This document shows, piece after piece, positions 50,251-63,633 of a stretch of DNA of 64,000 nt (position 1 is its first letter; each line of letters begins with the position of its first letter). A program made the position numbers and the translations under genes. Below the pieces are notes generated by a model. That model had not been told where the DNA came from and did no database searches. It was given only the letters and a program-made list of their open reading frames with translations. The stretch is from Schistosoma haematobium (Eukaryota > Platyhelminthes > Trematoda > Strigeidida > Schistosomatidae). The stretch is from the NCBI RefSeq assembly GCF_000699445.3, contig NC_067200.1, forward strand, positions 16,870,510 to 16,934,509, given 5' to 3'.

Positions 50251-52758
50251 TGTAAATTGTAGTGGTAGTAGTACAAATGATAAACGAAGCGTACATAACA
50301 TTTCTTAACATGTCAATAAGAAAACATCTAGTTTTAAGGCAGGTGGAGCTAATGATATAGTGTCATACAGCCTGAAATAGCTTTAACGTGACCTTGATAC
50401 TATAAATCACTTATATAAAAGCTGGAATTAGGTTTTTGTTTCCAAACTGTTCCTATAATTTTAAAACTAGGAACAATGCATTTGGAATTTAACCAAACTT
50501 GGAAGATAGATAAACTAGTTTATCGAACGGTAGTTTTATCGTTTCACAATCCCCTTTCCTAAAGTAATTACAAGATAGTCTGAAATTTATATTTGAACAA
50601 ACTATTAGTGTGATGTTATCTATTCTATTGAAGCATTAGAAGGTAGACTTCTTTATTCGACTGACAGACAACAGATATTTTTATGTCCGATCTACGTTAG
50701 GAGCTAATAACACCTGAAGACCACGAAGTGCTGAACAGCTGTTCTGTCTAAACAACAACGATGAGAATGTAACTTACCAAGCACATTCTCGGTTTGGAGT
50801 CATACTTTTAAGTGAGCATTGGTGATTCTACTTGACCACGTAAATCGAAGTAGATGGGAAGGGATTCTTCCAACTATGATACTTACGATATGAAAATGTA
50901 CTGATACAATTACAGTCAACACCAGGTTCAGGTTTTACAGTGAGGATGGTGCTTTACTATGGGATCAAATAAACCAACTTTTTCTAACTTATGGATCTGT
51001 GACACATGACGGTTTTCTTATGTCAACTATGAGAGTTCACCCTACGCCCAATTCAGTTAACTTAACAAGTTATGGTCACAAAGCAGAGCGCTGATAACCG
51101 GTTTACTAATGAAAACTAAACAAGACATTGTTCAAATGAATGTCATACAGACAGAGATTTATTAAACTGATATCAAAACCACACATACATATCGTATCGG
51201 GAAATTCATTCTTACAAACCGACTAATTGATTACACGTATCTTACTTATAACAGCAAAGCAAAAAACAATTATCACAATAAAACCATTAAACATAGACAA
51301 GTTATAATAATTTGGAATCGTTACGAACAAAATTATTAGCCTAGGATGGACAGATAAGTCAGTAATAATAATAATATAGTTGATTCGAAAGGATAAAGAG
51401 GAAAATTTCACACACATGTGTATATATATACACTTGCAGTTATTCCTGTATCCAAAATAAAAGAATAACAAAGGTGTAAAGGAAGCAATAAATGCTTTCG
51501 ATTTTGAAAATATACAATTATTCTTTGGAGGGAAGGGGTAGGAAAGAAGTAAATTAATGAGTTGGATTGGATCATTCATTATTCAAGTAAATTAGTAAAC
51601 TAAACTCAATGTTAAAAATATAACCCACCATATATTAAGTTAGAGTCAAGAATGCTTGAACAAGTCATCCGCAACACATGACGAATACAAACAACTACGT
51701 GAAATTTATGAGCTAATGTTCTTCTTCACCTTCTTCTTCTTATTATTATTATTATATAATTTGAAATACATTTCAGAAAACAGAAGAATTTTAATAAAAC
51801 AAAAGGAATGAATCAGTGAACTGCATAATAAGTCGGTGAAAAGCCACATACACAACACAATCACCATAGGAATTAAGATTATGATATAAATTTACAAATC
51901 ATAAATAGGAGAAATGAATGAAATTAAGTAAATGAAGGAATACAATTGAGAAGAGAAATACATTAAAGATAAGTGGAGATAATAAAAAATAATCTATCAT
52001 TAATGGGAGAGAGAAAAAAACACAAAAATGCTTTGTTTAAAACACCCTGAGTTATGGCGATGCTTGTTGGTTGGTTGTATTGATATATTTACAATACAGA
52101 TTATTTGTAAATGCAATACTTCGAGTATGTTAGTTAATTAAATAAAATGCAAAATTAATCACAATCACAATAGATATTTCAATAATTAAATAGACATTTC
52201 ACATTTCAATGCCTCAATGTTTGATTTTGACAATAATAATAATCATCATCATTAATGTGAAATGAAATTGTTCTTATTATCATCTCTATTAAATGCATTA
52301 TAAATGAATAATACAACTATATTTAAATAAATTAAAATGGGGAATAATTCATCCGGTAATTATTTGAACAACATTAAACATAAATTTCCATTTTTCTTTT
52401 GTTTTTTAAAAATAAAGTAAAGATGAGCAAAAAAAAAAGAATAATAATCTGATTACATTCAGGTAGATAGTTTCAATAATTCATCAATCAATAACATGGA
52501 AATAAACTGCACAACCAAACAAGAACTAAAAACTAAATTCAATCAAATACTTGTTCAATTAATGAGTACTTTGGCGCAGTAATTTATCTCTTGATAATAG
52601 ACGTCCACTACAACATTTCGATATAGCGGAATGAGTACCGTCGATATTGATCGACGTTGTGCTAGATGAACTTGTTGTGTCAAGTGGTATTGATTTGGCT
52701 GGTTGATGTAGACTAATATCATTATTATTAACAGTTGTGATGGAAGCACTAAAACCAG
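50251..52758 (-). other. Downstream region of kinase gene, unit 3
   Basis: 3' UTR and spacer on the minus strand, equivalent to 17174-19485. It holds the coding tail (to 52555) that the frameshift puts out of frame. Confidence 0.4.
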
Positions 52759-53259
52759 TTAATGCTGAATTAGCATGTTTATAATTAGTATCAGATGTGA
52801 CAAAATAATCTTCAAAAATTCAAATAGAACTGAGAATGTAGGACGTTTTTCTGGACAGCTATCCCATATCCGTAATAACATATCATATATTGGTTGTGGA
52901 CAATTCACTGGACGTGGCATACGATAACCAGTACTAACTTGATGCAATGTCTCTGTGTTATTCATTGATGGATAAGGAACTTGGCCTAGTGTAATTAATT
53001 CATAAATAACAATACCAAATGACCAGACATCTGATTTTATTGTAAAACGACCCATTAATGCAGCCTCTGGTGCTGTCCATTTAATTGGGAATTTTGTACT
53101 TTTCTGAGCCATATATGTAGAGTAGTGATCTTCCACCATACGAGCTAAACCAAAATCAGCTACTTTAACACAATTATTTTCTCCAACTAAAATATTACGT
53201 GCGGCTAAATCACGATGAATATAGTGCTCTTTTTCCAAATAAGCCATTCCATTAGCAAT
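52759..53259 (-). CDS. Kinase terminal exon, unit 3, frameshifted near its end
   Basis: The kinase C-lobe is complete through PEKRPTF, then the frame slips: TTCAAAAATTC here against TTCAAAAAATTC in units 1 and 2. The EDYF helix end, the regulatory-type Tyr and the Ser/Thr-rich extension are replaced by a short hydrophobic tail. The lost coding sequence is still present, out of frame, down to 52555. A real change would remove tail inhibition by Csk-type kinases; a homopolymer error is equally possible. Confidence 0.85.
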   Translation of the reverse strand: MANGMAYLEKEHYIHRDLAARNILVGENNCVKVADFGLARMVEDHYSTYMAQKSTKFPIKWTAPEAALMGRFTIKSDVWSFGIVIYELITLGQVPYPSMNNTETLHQVSTGYRMPRPVNCPQPIYDMLLRIWDSCPEKRPTFSVLFEFLKIILSHLILIINMLIQH

Positions 53260-56200
53260 CTATTATGATAAAGAATAAAGACAAAACAGAAAACAGATTA
53301 GGTAATTAGAAATGCATAGTAAATTGATCCACACACGGAATCATCAGCACTGGAGGATTGGTGTCTGATAAAATCTCAGCACACATTCGAAAAGCCAGAT
53401 AGATTTACGCCAACTCTCGATACTTGTGACGCAAGTTAGACAACCGTCTACCAACCAGTTCCTGAGTATAGTGTGCAGAATTCCTCACTGTATTACTCTA
53501 TGCCTGTGAAACTAACTAAGGTAGTAAAGGTTGTGAGCACACTGCGACATTTTAATTATACTTACATTCAAAGCGCTCTTCCTGAATATTGGGATAATGG
53601 AGTAGGTGATTACGAGATTAGACGCAAGGTACTGGGTAAATATGGTACATCAACTGACAATGTAGTGAATATTGATTGACTGAGGAACATGAGTTGAGTA
53701 TCCCCAAATACCGTCCATCTGGACAGGCGGTGTTTGCAGCTGTAGTCATAAGTTTTTAATTCAATATGTTTACCCAGTATAATATTTGCTTTATTTTCAA
53801 TGTAATATTTCAATCAGTTCAACACTGATTTATTTTTCTATGGTGTTTCTACAACATGACATATTGTCTGTATCAAATTAACGTGAACTATGGTCAGCAT
53901 GACGTGCAACTTGCAACGTACAATTTCCTTATGATTTCATATATGTGACTTCATTCTAATTAATAATCGAATGGGTATACAAATCAATATATAAATGAGT
54001 GTATTTTCTACTAGAGTGGTCGGTGTCGTGTTTTTGATGTGAATAAATCTCTATTTGTACCAGTAGTAGTAGTAGTGTTCTATCGCTTTAAGTACAAGTA
54101 ATAAGGGATCCGGATATAACAACGTTATGGGTGGTTTATACCTTCGTAATGAAGTTGTAAGTTTACAGGATTAATACTTCCTATTGCCGAAGAGTCCGAG
54201 AGGATAGAAAATGTACACTGAGGTTTGTTTGTGATAGAATGGATAAGTAGTTTAGTGATTGACTGTTACAACTAAACTGATATAATTAACGGTATCATTA
54301 ATTTATAAATTACAAGAACTAAATATTGATTCCTGTTCTAGCAAAAATCTGTCTAGTCAGTCCGTGGTGCATGCAAAATACAAAATTTAACAAGGTCCAC
54401 AAAACGCGATGAATAGAGTTCGCCTTATATGCATAGTAATCTATTATTGCACTGCATTATATTTTATAATTGTATGGTTATTAGAAAGTTTTATTTTATT
54501 TAAATTTCACACATTTAATCATTTATCAGGCAGATGTATTTGCATTAAAAAAAACAACAATAACTCATAGTCTCATAAGATCTAAGTTCATATACATCAT
54601 AAAATCGACTCTTAAGAACTGAATTTTGACTCCTGAATGATTTGTACACTTGATTCATCGTATCCTTTTAACATACATGTGAACTAGTCAGTTTAAAATG
54701 ACTTGAATGACCTACCCTACTAGATGTAATTTTCTTAGTGAATTAAATGGTAAGATATTACGTATAAATCCAATAATTGCTTATACTGTTCATTAGTATA
54801 TAATAGAAACAATGATTTGAAAAATATAAAACATTACCTGAGCCATCATATCAACCAACTGATTAATCAGTAAATTTTTTCCAGGTCCATCACGAAGATA
54901 TTGTAGTAGACTACCATTACACATTAATTCAGTAACAATATAAATAGGATCTTCTGTGCATACAGCATATAATCGAACTAATTTCGGGTGTTGAGCTGCA
55001 CGCATAATACGAGCTTCTTTTAGAAAATCCTCTCTAGTCATTGTACCTTGTTTTAAAGTTTTTACAGCAACTTCTGTAGTGCCATTCCATGTACCTAGTT
55101 AAAGAACATCAAATCAACAAAGGAAATGTTGTGATATTAGTATAATGTTGGGATACAACGAGTAGTTAACCACTGTTTACCATAGCCACAGGGTATTACA
55201 TAAACATGCGCTGGGTTACCAAATCGAACTACGTAGGTATTTATATAGTGGTTACTTAGAACCTGGACTGATAATCTGTGGATAAAGGAAATTGTCAGCA
55301 CAATAACATTTTAACCAAAGATTACTGTTTTCCTAATTCTCTGCCTAATAAATTCAAACTAAACTAGGTGTGAAACGTATATGAAGTTTTTTGTGGAAAT
55401 CCAGTTACCACAGAGAACGAACAACATCCTCTTCACCTCAATACCTATGATACCTGAGATTAGAATAATCCCCATCTGTGTTAATACACTTCAAATTATG
55501 GAGAAAAATTTTCAAAACTACGAAAGAAGTCGCCTATACGGTCCCTGAATAATCCGAATTTGTTTCAATACAGAAATACTGTAGATAACCGTGCCATTTA
55601 TTGTCTGATGTAGAAATCGATTTGTTCAATATAAAAATGCTTCGATTTGTGAAGCAAAATTACAAAGGCTAAAGAGTGAGATAACTAACGTGTCACATTT
55701 TCCAAGGTGATCAACATTCAAATTACAGTTGGAAACAAATAAGGCATTTGACACTAAAACAATGGATCAACTCACCAGTATTATAAAACAGGGAATTATC
55801 ATTAGTACACGGCTCCTAAGACTGAGTTTTAACTTACGTAAGTCAACAAAGGCAGTTATTTTAACCAACCTGTTAGCTAGAACTCTAGTAACTGAAAAGA
55901 TAAGGGTCACACAACACAGATACAGATGTAATTCAGGTGTGATTAAATGAGACACAAATATCGATGTTAGTTTATATTATAAAAAAAATCAATACAGTTG
56001 GTTTTTTTCTTCCAGGTTAGAAAATAATACACACATCTTAAAGAAAATTACTGTTTGTCATCTATAAAATGAAAGCATAAGTTAAATGGAGGGTAAAAAC
56101 TGGTTTGGTTTGACTTAAAATATACTTCCAAATCTATCAGGATCAAGAAAGGGGCATTTAAGTAATCGCGCAAATATCAAACCGACATGTTTTATGGTTA

Positions 56201-59200
56201 ATATTAGTGAACGAAACACCACTTAGCACTTACAAGCCCTTAAGACTGAGGAAAAGACATTTACTTGTGAATGTGAGGATGAAATGATTGTGAATGAGTT
56301 CACAGAATTATGAGGTAGAGCGAGATTTCGCGGCAACATTCGTTAGTGCCAAGATTGAAGAAGGATTAGGGTTATGGTCGGTATGAACTAACTCTGGACC
56401 AAAAACCTTACTTCGACTACTAACAGTTAAAAACACATAGTAGTCAACTTAGAAAAGATCGTTACCCGTCTAAAATCCATGCATTCCCAGTAAATCCACT
56501 TATTTTTTTTTAACAAAAATTAATGATTTATTATGGCTTTTCTGTGACTAACCTACTTATGAAATAATCACTTGGTAGGGGGAACTTTAAACATAGAGTT
56601 GGTGAGTAAAGTTGTAAAACCAAGCACACAAATACCTTAAACATCGATTTGCAGCGGGTTTGGGCGCCCGGGCAGTATCCCAGCCCCCACACAAACTTAA
56701 TGATGAAGTGTGGCGCATACATATTTGGTGCTTTTTTGTACCAATGTTTGTGTTTAAATAAAAAAATTTAAAAATATATCTCGGTTAGTGAATAATGTGC
56801 TATCTACATGTACTGTAATGTTTGTAGCAATGAATATGAACTAACCAGCGTACTGATACTTCAGCAAAAACAGTGGACGAATGAACGCAAAGAGTGGTAA
56901 TAAACTCGTGATCTGATAATTAAAGAATATAGTAATTACTCGTCATTTACTCTTACAATTTGTCAATTCTTGCATATTACCTATTATTCTTTACTGTTCT
57001 CCATTATTCTTTCCCGGGCTTTTGAGAAAAGACTTTGCTGTATTGCGGAGAGTGCTGAAGGCAGTTAGCAAGATGTGTGGTGAATCTTTCGAGGTTATAA
57101 TTAATATGGTTGTGGATAGACATCTAAAGTCATGCAAACTCCTGGCAGGTGTTATTTTATCAGATACTAACCATCCCCTTCACTCTTACCTTTCTCCTTA
57201 TATATCTTCCGGTAGAACGAGACGTAATTACATTAAAATCCATGCACGTAAGCAAAAGTATAAAAGTTTTATAATACCTTACCTAGCAAATATACTCTGT
57301 GACGAACAGGTTGTTAGGGTTAACCTGCATTATTAACATGTCTTTAATTTTAAAAGTTGTACAGTTTTTCGGTTTTTTTTAAACCTTTTTTGTATTTGTT
57401 ACTGTTTTTTGCGTAAGTAACTTGTTGAAATACCCTGTGCTGAGAATTCTATATTGTACCAAAATACATTATTGAATAAAGCCATTAATAATATTAATAA
57501 TAAAATTCTTGAAATTAAGATGGATACGAATGGTATTGGAATAAGAATAAATAGGAAATGAAACACAGTTTAAAGAATAAGTATAAAAAAGTTAATAAAT
57601 GTTCAAATGAGACATCTAACCATCCTTATATGCAGTTCAACTAAGTAAAATCTTATAAACTGATCATTATATATACTTAAGCTTTCTTTTTTGGCTATTT
57701 TTGTTATATATTCCTAAACAATTTCTGTATGTTAAGTTGGTAAACAGTATTGAGAAAAAACGTATTGACAGATCTATTAGTGTCAGTGAGATACACAAAT
57801 TGGAAGAAAGAAAAGTGGATGCAAACAATCGTTAAAATAAACTAACCTAACAAAATATCATGTAAACCATTATACATATATATATGCATACCTTTCCACA
57901 CTTCACCAAATTGTCCAGCTCCAAGTTTTTCAGTCAAAACAATTGAAGATTTAGATATTTCCCAATGATCTTTTGTTTTAACTGATAAATCTGAGGTTAT
58001 TGGTGGTGGACATAGACATGCCCTTGTAAGTTTACAACATAAACCATGTGAATCAATTGAGTAAAATTGTATTAATTCTTGAAGACTAGAAAAACTACAC
58101 TTGGTTGTAATATAATAATAGCGATAATCTGGATGTTTGATACGATAATGTTTCACTGTATTCATAATACCGGATAATCCACGTTCTTCATCTCGTACAG
58201 ATAATGTTAGGGAACCTGAGAAGAAAAATATTACGGGAAGTTACCTTTTAAAAATGATCAATATCGTGATACGGGGAATTATAACAAAGAGATAAAAATT
58301 AGATCTTGTCCGAGTAGATAATCAATGGAAATATGGTTTTAAATTATATGAAACGGTAAATAATGAGATATTAATTGATAATTTGACCTAAAATTAGGAG
58401 ATATTTATTACAATTAAAATTTACTTTATCGATCGAATGAAAACAACAACAACTAATTTAAAAACTAATAAGGTCACAAAAATGAGCAATTGAATCCCTA
58501 TTCACTCAGTGATTAATGAACTTAAATGTCTAACTTGAAGCTTTCAACCGTTAGGATGTGAGTTTGATCAATTTCAATAAGACTTAACATCAATAACATG
58601 AGATATTTATATGACTTAAATTTATTAGCCTACAGAGTTTTCTTAAATAAAATTCTACTTGATTAAGATATTTAAAATTAAGGGGAATAGTAAACATGTG
58701 TAAAACTTTATGAACAAATTTCCACCTATCAATTATATTTCTTATTTGCTAATTCTTAATGTATGAGAATAGCACTCTGAGATATCGGTGACAAAATGCT
58801 TGTGTTACCAATAATTCATTTCATCTTAACCACGAACCACTTCAATTCGTGATGTTTCCATAAATTACTTGGATGTAGCTACTGAACCTGTTTTTACCAG
58901 TTGAATCCAATAAGAAAAATATGTGAATTCAGAAATATACATGAGTAAGTTCCTACAAAATATATCTCATCACAATCAAATATAAGTGAGTTGTATATTG
59001 CTTCCTATTAGTCCAAACTTCGCACAAGAAATAAACTGTGCATACCTAGAATTGGAAACTCTTCGAAATATCCATAAGGATAAATATCACTAGAATTATT
59101 AGTAGTGGGAAGTTCATATGAGCTGAATGACAGAGTTAAACAATTTAGAACCTAGGACTAATGTGCCGATATTCTTAATGATCTATCATTTTACATACAT

Positions 59201-62200
59201 GATATCTATGAGCCCGCCTATAACAGAATGTTTAGGCAACACAAATTTAGACGAGAAACGAACACATTGGGACCACTACTGTATATTTTAAGCCTATTGA
59301 CTGATTTCTTATATTCCTCTAAACCGTTTTCAAACCAATAGTAAAACATCTTTTCAAGTGGCCATAAAATTAAATAAATGAAAGTGATTACAGCGCAAGT
59401 ATTTGCCTTTTCATAATAATAGAGTTCTAGATTTATTCGTTATAATTCAAATTCAGTAGTCACTTTTAATATAGGAGAAGAAAGAAATGTATGTAAGATA
59501 ATCTTATTTATGAAAAAAAAATCATTGAATCATCAAATTGAGTTTAAAAGGAAAACACATAGTTTATCTAAATGAGAGAAATCGCAGGAATTATGTCGCA
59601 CTTACTCTTAAGCTATTAAGATTACAGACCAACATATAAAGCGTAAAGTGAATTCTCGGAGGCCAACCCATACAGAAAACGGACAAAAAATAGAGTAAAC
59701 CATTCATGCTTTGTTAGTTTTGTGGTGAATAGGAATTATCCCACCATTGTCCTTATCTAGATCATATATGAACCAAATCCAGTCAATAAAGTCATAGACG
59801 CCATACTTTAGAAAATAATGCAAAAGTTTAAATCTGGTTTCAAAGTACGTCCTCAAAGATTTGAAGTGACTTTAGCTCGATAGTGAAAATTTGTCACTGT
59901 TCACATTAGTAGTATGGTAAGCCTTTCAATTGAGACACTCTTTGAATTCATAATGATATACAGTTAAAAAAACAGAAATTATTTGATTGACTACAGTCGA
60001 TACCAATAAAACATGCAAAATGGAAAGCCTCCGAACGAAACTGAAGAACAACTGGTAAGTGTCTGTGGTATCAAGTTTCGAGATTTGGGAAAGATTTTAT
60101 CTCATTAACTGTGCACTAATAGATTTATTAGAACTCGGTTGTACAGATAACGGCTAGTTGTGCGACAGTCACAATAAAAAGTAAACTCAATACCACCAAT
60201 AAAACAGGTATAGTAAAGGTTCCTGTCGAACTGTTGAGCAACACAGCATTTACATGTTTCAGGAAATGTTTCACCAACTTAGCTAATGGTGAAACAGAAT
60301 CTAAGAATACACCATCGTATGACACATTAAAAAGCTGGTTGAAGACTTCAACAAAGCCGTATAATGCAACAAAAGAATGACTAGACCGAAGTCTTTACTT
60401 TCAGGTTGCAGTGCATTAGTCTAACGATCTGTTGAGATCACAGACAAGGTGACTTTACGTCGTGACCCCAAATGTCCTGGTACGGCTGAGAACGGGGAAT
60501 TCGCTCTCCCTCTCGAAATACTTTCACATGGCCACGTGTACATCCACTGCCATGGAAGTCCTACACACTGCCTTCTCGCGGCAGTACTTTTGTTTACGAA
60601 ATCGAGAGGACGAAAAGCGAATGCCCGGTGCCTTAACTGGGTTAATGGGTACCGAGAAACCACCTAATAGAGTTGTAAAACCCTGATTCCAAACCAATGG
60701 TGTACAGGGGCTCCACGATCCTTGAAGAAAAAATGGCGTACGAACCAATTATTGGTCACCGGCTACCATGAGACTGCATCTCCTGACGTTGCTCCACTGC
60801 CTTGTGAATCAGGCCTTTAGGTCAAAGGCTCCGGGTGTGGCTCCTTAAGAAGACCACCTGCTTCGGCTTGGGCACCTGAGCAGTATCACAGCCCACACAC
60901 AAAACAAGTGAATTGTGTGGCGCATGTGCATTCGGCGCATCTTTTTGCCAATATTTGTGTTCAAATAAATAAATAAATAAGACTTCACATCAACAAATAT
61001 GAACACCTAGTTTCTTCGTACCAACTGATATACATATTGTGGAAAAACTGTAGACAGAACAGGAGGGAGGAGTTCCAAAAGTTAAAGTACCTAAAATAAA
61101 CGAACTCAAGTAGAAAACAAACAAATCCTCAGCCTGTGGTGTTGTGGACATGGTTACGAAATAGGTAGTGGGGAATCCCTAGGACCCCATGCATTTATAT
61201 GCTTGGCTTTAAGCCACGTATTTTCCTGTTGAATATAGCGAATTGAGATACAAATATGGGGCTCACAAGTTGAAGTTATAACGTCTTAACTATGATATCA
61301 AAATTAATAGATCGATGTGAATCTTTGGCTCATGAGAATTATTTTAACAAGAAACTACTATATAAATTACAAATCAATCAACCAACTGCTTTTATAGATA
61401 TAGTAACTTTTGACACAAAATAGTGCTAGAGTATTTCTGTTGCTTAGAATATAACGGACCAAAAAACAAATTAGCAGTAAACTATTGTATCTTAGTTGAT
61501 AGGACAGTGACCAAGTGATCGAATAATTCAAATTCAGTGAAAAACCAAGATCTACACTCAAATCCGGTTGTTGCATCAGAAATTCAACCATATAGTTTCC
61601 GCTTAAAAACAAAATAGAAAAGCTAAAGAAAATTGTAATTCACGACAATCTTATCAACGACCACAAAATATAATGAGATTTGGACCAGCTGCCGATTACT
61701 GTAGGCACTGATATTATAATACATGCTTAACAAGTTTTATAATTCTTAAACGAAATACCTAGAGTAGTTTTAAGACTTATGAAAAAACAAATTTATTGCT
61801 GAACAGCTTACCGAAAGTTACTCAAAATCATGGTATAATATATGAAATGTTTATTTAATGAGATAACATTTTATGGTTGACTTACCTTGGCTGGTTTCAC
61901 TTTCACGTACTAAAAACACGCCTTGCGCATTGCCCTCCAGTAGTAGTAGTCTTTCGGAGTCCTTACGTGACAACTTGGGCATAAACCATCTATATGTAAA
62001 ATATATATTGGTAAATATTCATCTTTGACTCAAACTACACTAAGATAAGTAATTGCTGATAAGTTTATAGTGGTTTTTCGGACCGTTATTTTTTATAATG
62101 AAGGCCATCACTAAAGTAAACACTTTATAACAAACTGTTTAGTTAGACATGCTAGAGGAAATTAACACCCAACTTTGATATCCCCTTGCATTCGTGAGTA

Positions 62201-62940
62201 TGATGATTAGGATAACTAGGTAGGGTCTGGAGCAAAAAAACTTACAGACAACCTATCTTTAGGTAGATAAGGATCTAGAAACAACATACTTTATTTAACA
62301 AGTACTTGTTGGAACAGTTTAGAGCTAAATGATTCAAACAAAAAGTCCCACCACTGATTCAAAGCCTTATGGATTAGAATTGCAGATCCATATTTATTCC
62401 TGCTCTATGATCATCATGAATCGAAGACATTGAATTTTTGATATCTGAATTTCACTATCTTCAGATCATTGATCACACCTAGTGAAATTACTGATCACGG
62501 AATATAAAAGGTGAATGCACTATCCTCTAGATGGAAAGTAAATCAGGTGATTAGTTTTATCGAATGAAACAGTATAATTTTATGCACGTCCTTGGCAAAT
62601 ACCGGTTTGCATAAAAGCACAATAGTAGTTTCAGTGATCAACGAAGTCCTAAGAAAAAATTGGAGATTCCTGGTTAATTAGTAAAAGAGAATGAGTTTTA
62701 CAAAATCATGAAACTGATCTATGACTTCAATTTTGAACCACGTGAGTATTTTTGTTACCTTTTTTAATAGGTTATATACTGAGTTGCATATAAGCGAATC
62801 AAGTGAAATTTAAAAGAAAAACAGTTCAACCGGAAACATACTCTTCAGCTTCAACTGATCCTTTTCTCGCAACAAACGAGCTTGGAACATATCCTTTCCT
62901 ACCGGAACTTAAGTTCTGTACAAGCCACCAATCTGAATCA
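52759..62940 (-). CDS. Src-family non-receptor tyrosine kinase gene (5' partial)
   Basis: Five exons on the minus strand, 62940-62842, 61989-61886, 58215-57892, 55094-54838 and 53259-52759, join with GT/AG sites and matching phases. They encode the end of SH3, SH2 with FLVRES, the linker, and a kinase domain with [12 protein letters not shown], the VAVK lysine, HRDLAARN and DFG. This is a cytoplasmic protein-tyrosine kinase that would phosphorylate Tyr on substrates docked through SH2/SH3. The N-terminus and first half of SH3 lie right of the window. In this copy the last exon has lost one base in an A-run at about 52814-52818, so after FEF the frame shifts and ends at 52759, 21 residues into an alternative tail. 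Motifs favour the FRK/Src42A branch; schistosome Src-class kinases are known, but which one this is cannot be told here. Confidence 0.9.
53340..53754 (+). mobile_element. RTE-like fragment in kinase intron, unit 3
   Basis: Equivalent of 20268-20682, here in the intact gene's intron between the last two exons. Confidence 0.6.
53767..54063 (+). mobile_element. LTR-like repeat L2, unit 3, cut at the array boundary
   Basis: It matches L2 up to ATTTGTACCAG and then changes to TAGTAGTAGTAGTG and unique sequence. The array's right breakpoint is therefore inside this repeat, about 28 bp before its normal end. Confidence 0.6.
54064..54837 (-). other. Unique part of last kinase intron
   Basis: AT-rich intron sequence with no mobile element recognised. 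Confidence 0.5.
54838..55094 (-). CDS. Kinase exon: N-lobe and hinge
   Basis: A 257-nt exon encoding [17 protein letters not shown] (the ATP-binding lysine is in VAVK), [20 protein letters not shown] with the alpha-C glutamate, the hinge [12 protein letters not shown], and [11 protein letters not shown]. Acceptor CTAG before 55094, donor GTAATG after 54838. It ends in phase 0, which matches all five copies of the following exon. Confidence 0.95.
55095..56564 (-). other. Kinase intron, left part
   Basis: No exon or named repeat seen. The complementary small frames near 55729-55955 lack splice context or recognisable content. Confidence 0.4.
56565..56767 (+). mobile_element. Short RTE-derived element with 3' tail
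   Basis: A plus-strand fragment containing AGAGTTG...GTTGTAAAACC, GGGCAGTATCCCAGCCC and the 3' motif GTGTGGCGCATACATATTTG, then TGTGTTTAAATAAAAAAAT. It shares its tail with the elements ending at 7288 and 60983 and, inverted, at 63395. Confidence 0.6.
57015..57515 (+). mobile_element. Non-LTR retrotransposon 3' end
   Basis: The open frame at 57022-57336 ends with [20 protein letters not shown] and [17 protein letters not shown], a typical C-terminus of retrotransposon ORF2 proteins. It is followed by a T-rich 3' UTR, AATAAAG near 57476 and an ATTAATAATATTAATAATAA tail. 5' truncated. The exact clade is not clear. Confidence 0.55.
57892..58215 (-). CDS. Kinase exon: SH2 end, linker, glycine loop
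   Basis: A 324-nt exon. SH2 second half: [48 protein letters not shown]. Linker [20 protein letters not shown], with the WEI boundary seen in Src-type kinases. Then [16 protein letters not shown], the nucleotide-binding loop. Acceptor TCTCAG, donor GTATGC. Confidence 0.95.
58216..60449 (-). other. Kinase intron, AT-rich
   Basis: No coding or repeat structure recognised; the 65-codon minus frame at 60128-60325 is unassigned. Confidence 0.4.
60450..60983 (+). mobile_element. Composite short RTE-derived element
   Basis: About 530 bp, much GC-richer than its surroundings, with no long ORF that matches RT or endonuclease. The left part (CCTGGTACGGCTGAGAACGG to AAGCGAATGCCCGG) is shared with 27080-27265. 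The right part ends in the RTE tail (GTGTGGCGCATGTGCATTCG, AATAAATAAATAAATAAG). It looks like an internally deleted, non-autonomous derivative. The overlapping small frames on both strands are by-products. Confidence 0.6.
60984..61885 (-). other. Kinase intron, nothing recognised
   Basis: AT-rich, with short frames only. Confidence 0.4.
61886..61989 (-). CDS. Kinase exon: SH2 first half
   Basis: A 104-nt exon encoding [16 protein letters not shown] and [10 protein letters not shown], whose Arg in FLVRES binds phosphotyrosine. The first base completes the Glu codon split from the SH3 exon; the donor GTAAGT follows 61886. Confidence 0.95.
61990..62841 (-). other. Kinase intron between SH3 and SH2 exons
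   Basis: No repeat or coding structure recognised. Confidence 0.4.
62842..62940 (-). CDS. Kinase exon: SH3 second half
   Basis: A 99-nt exon: [20 protein letters not shown] and [13 protein letters not shown]. The Trp pair and GYVPS are SH3 ligand-pocket features, and AEE leads into the SH2 Trp. Acceptor TTTTCAG, donor GTATGT. The ALYDY half of SH3 must be in an exon right of the window. Confidence 0.93.
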
Positions 62941-63394
62941 CTGAAAAGAGCAAAAAGTAAGGACATTACACAGAATTAATAGAGAATTTACACGGTTTGA
63001 CACAGGTACTTTTGATAATAATTCCTAAGAAACATATTGCAAAAACAAGCTAAAACAAGAGAAATATGGACAACCTCATGATATGATGGGCAAAAATTAC
63101 TAAACACTGGTTTCTTTGTGATCACTATTCCCTAGCCCTAATTAATTATCCATTTATGATGAGAACTTATCTTGATTCAGTACTTTGTATGTAAACAATA
63201 GCTTCAGTTTCCTTTTACATTAAGGTTAATTGGGCAGTTCTGCCTTCTAAAATTTGTTTGTTTGAGGCTTGAAGGTCGGCTCCGTAAGCAAATTATAATA
63301 TAACCACATCTCTGCCACAATTATATCAAATTGATCGCTTTGTAACAGGGCTCAGCAACCACGTAAGTTTGCAGGTGTTAAACATTTGGAGCTT
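62941..63394 (-). other. Kinase intron, nothing recognised
   Basis: No exon for the first half of SH3 was found here or in the rest of the window. Confidence 0.45.
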
Positions 63395-63570
63395 GTCAGT
63401 ACTTTATTTTTTATTTGAACACATAAATATTGGTACAAGAGGGCACCAAATATATATGCGCCACACAAAACAATGGGAATTCAAAGAGAAGGAAAAAAGG
63501 TGAGGAGAGTAAGGAAAATAATAAAAATAAATAATAAAGAACAATAACGAACAAAATAAGGTAAGGTAGC

Positions 63571-63633
<63 letters not shown>

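Larger units (their letters stand above)
49081..54063. repeat. Tandem segmental duplication, partial unit 3 (about 5 kb)
   Basis: This matches the first 5 kb of units 1 and 2, then diverges inside the second LTR-like repeat: ATTTGTACCAG is followed here by TAGTAGTAGTAGTG instead of CAGTCTATTGTG. Everything to the right is unique and holds the remaining kinase exons, so this copy is the one in the ancestral gene context. Confidence 0.9.

Noticed and set aside
60421..60748. Several overlapping small frames on both strands
   Set aside because: They fall in a GC-rich non-autonomous retroelement and match no protein.
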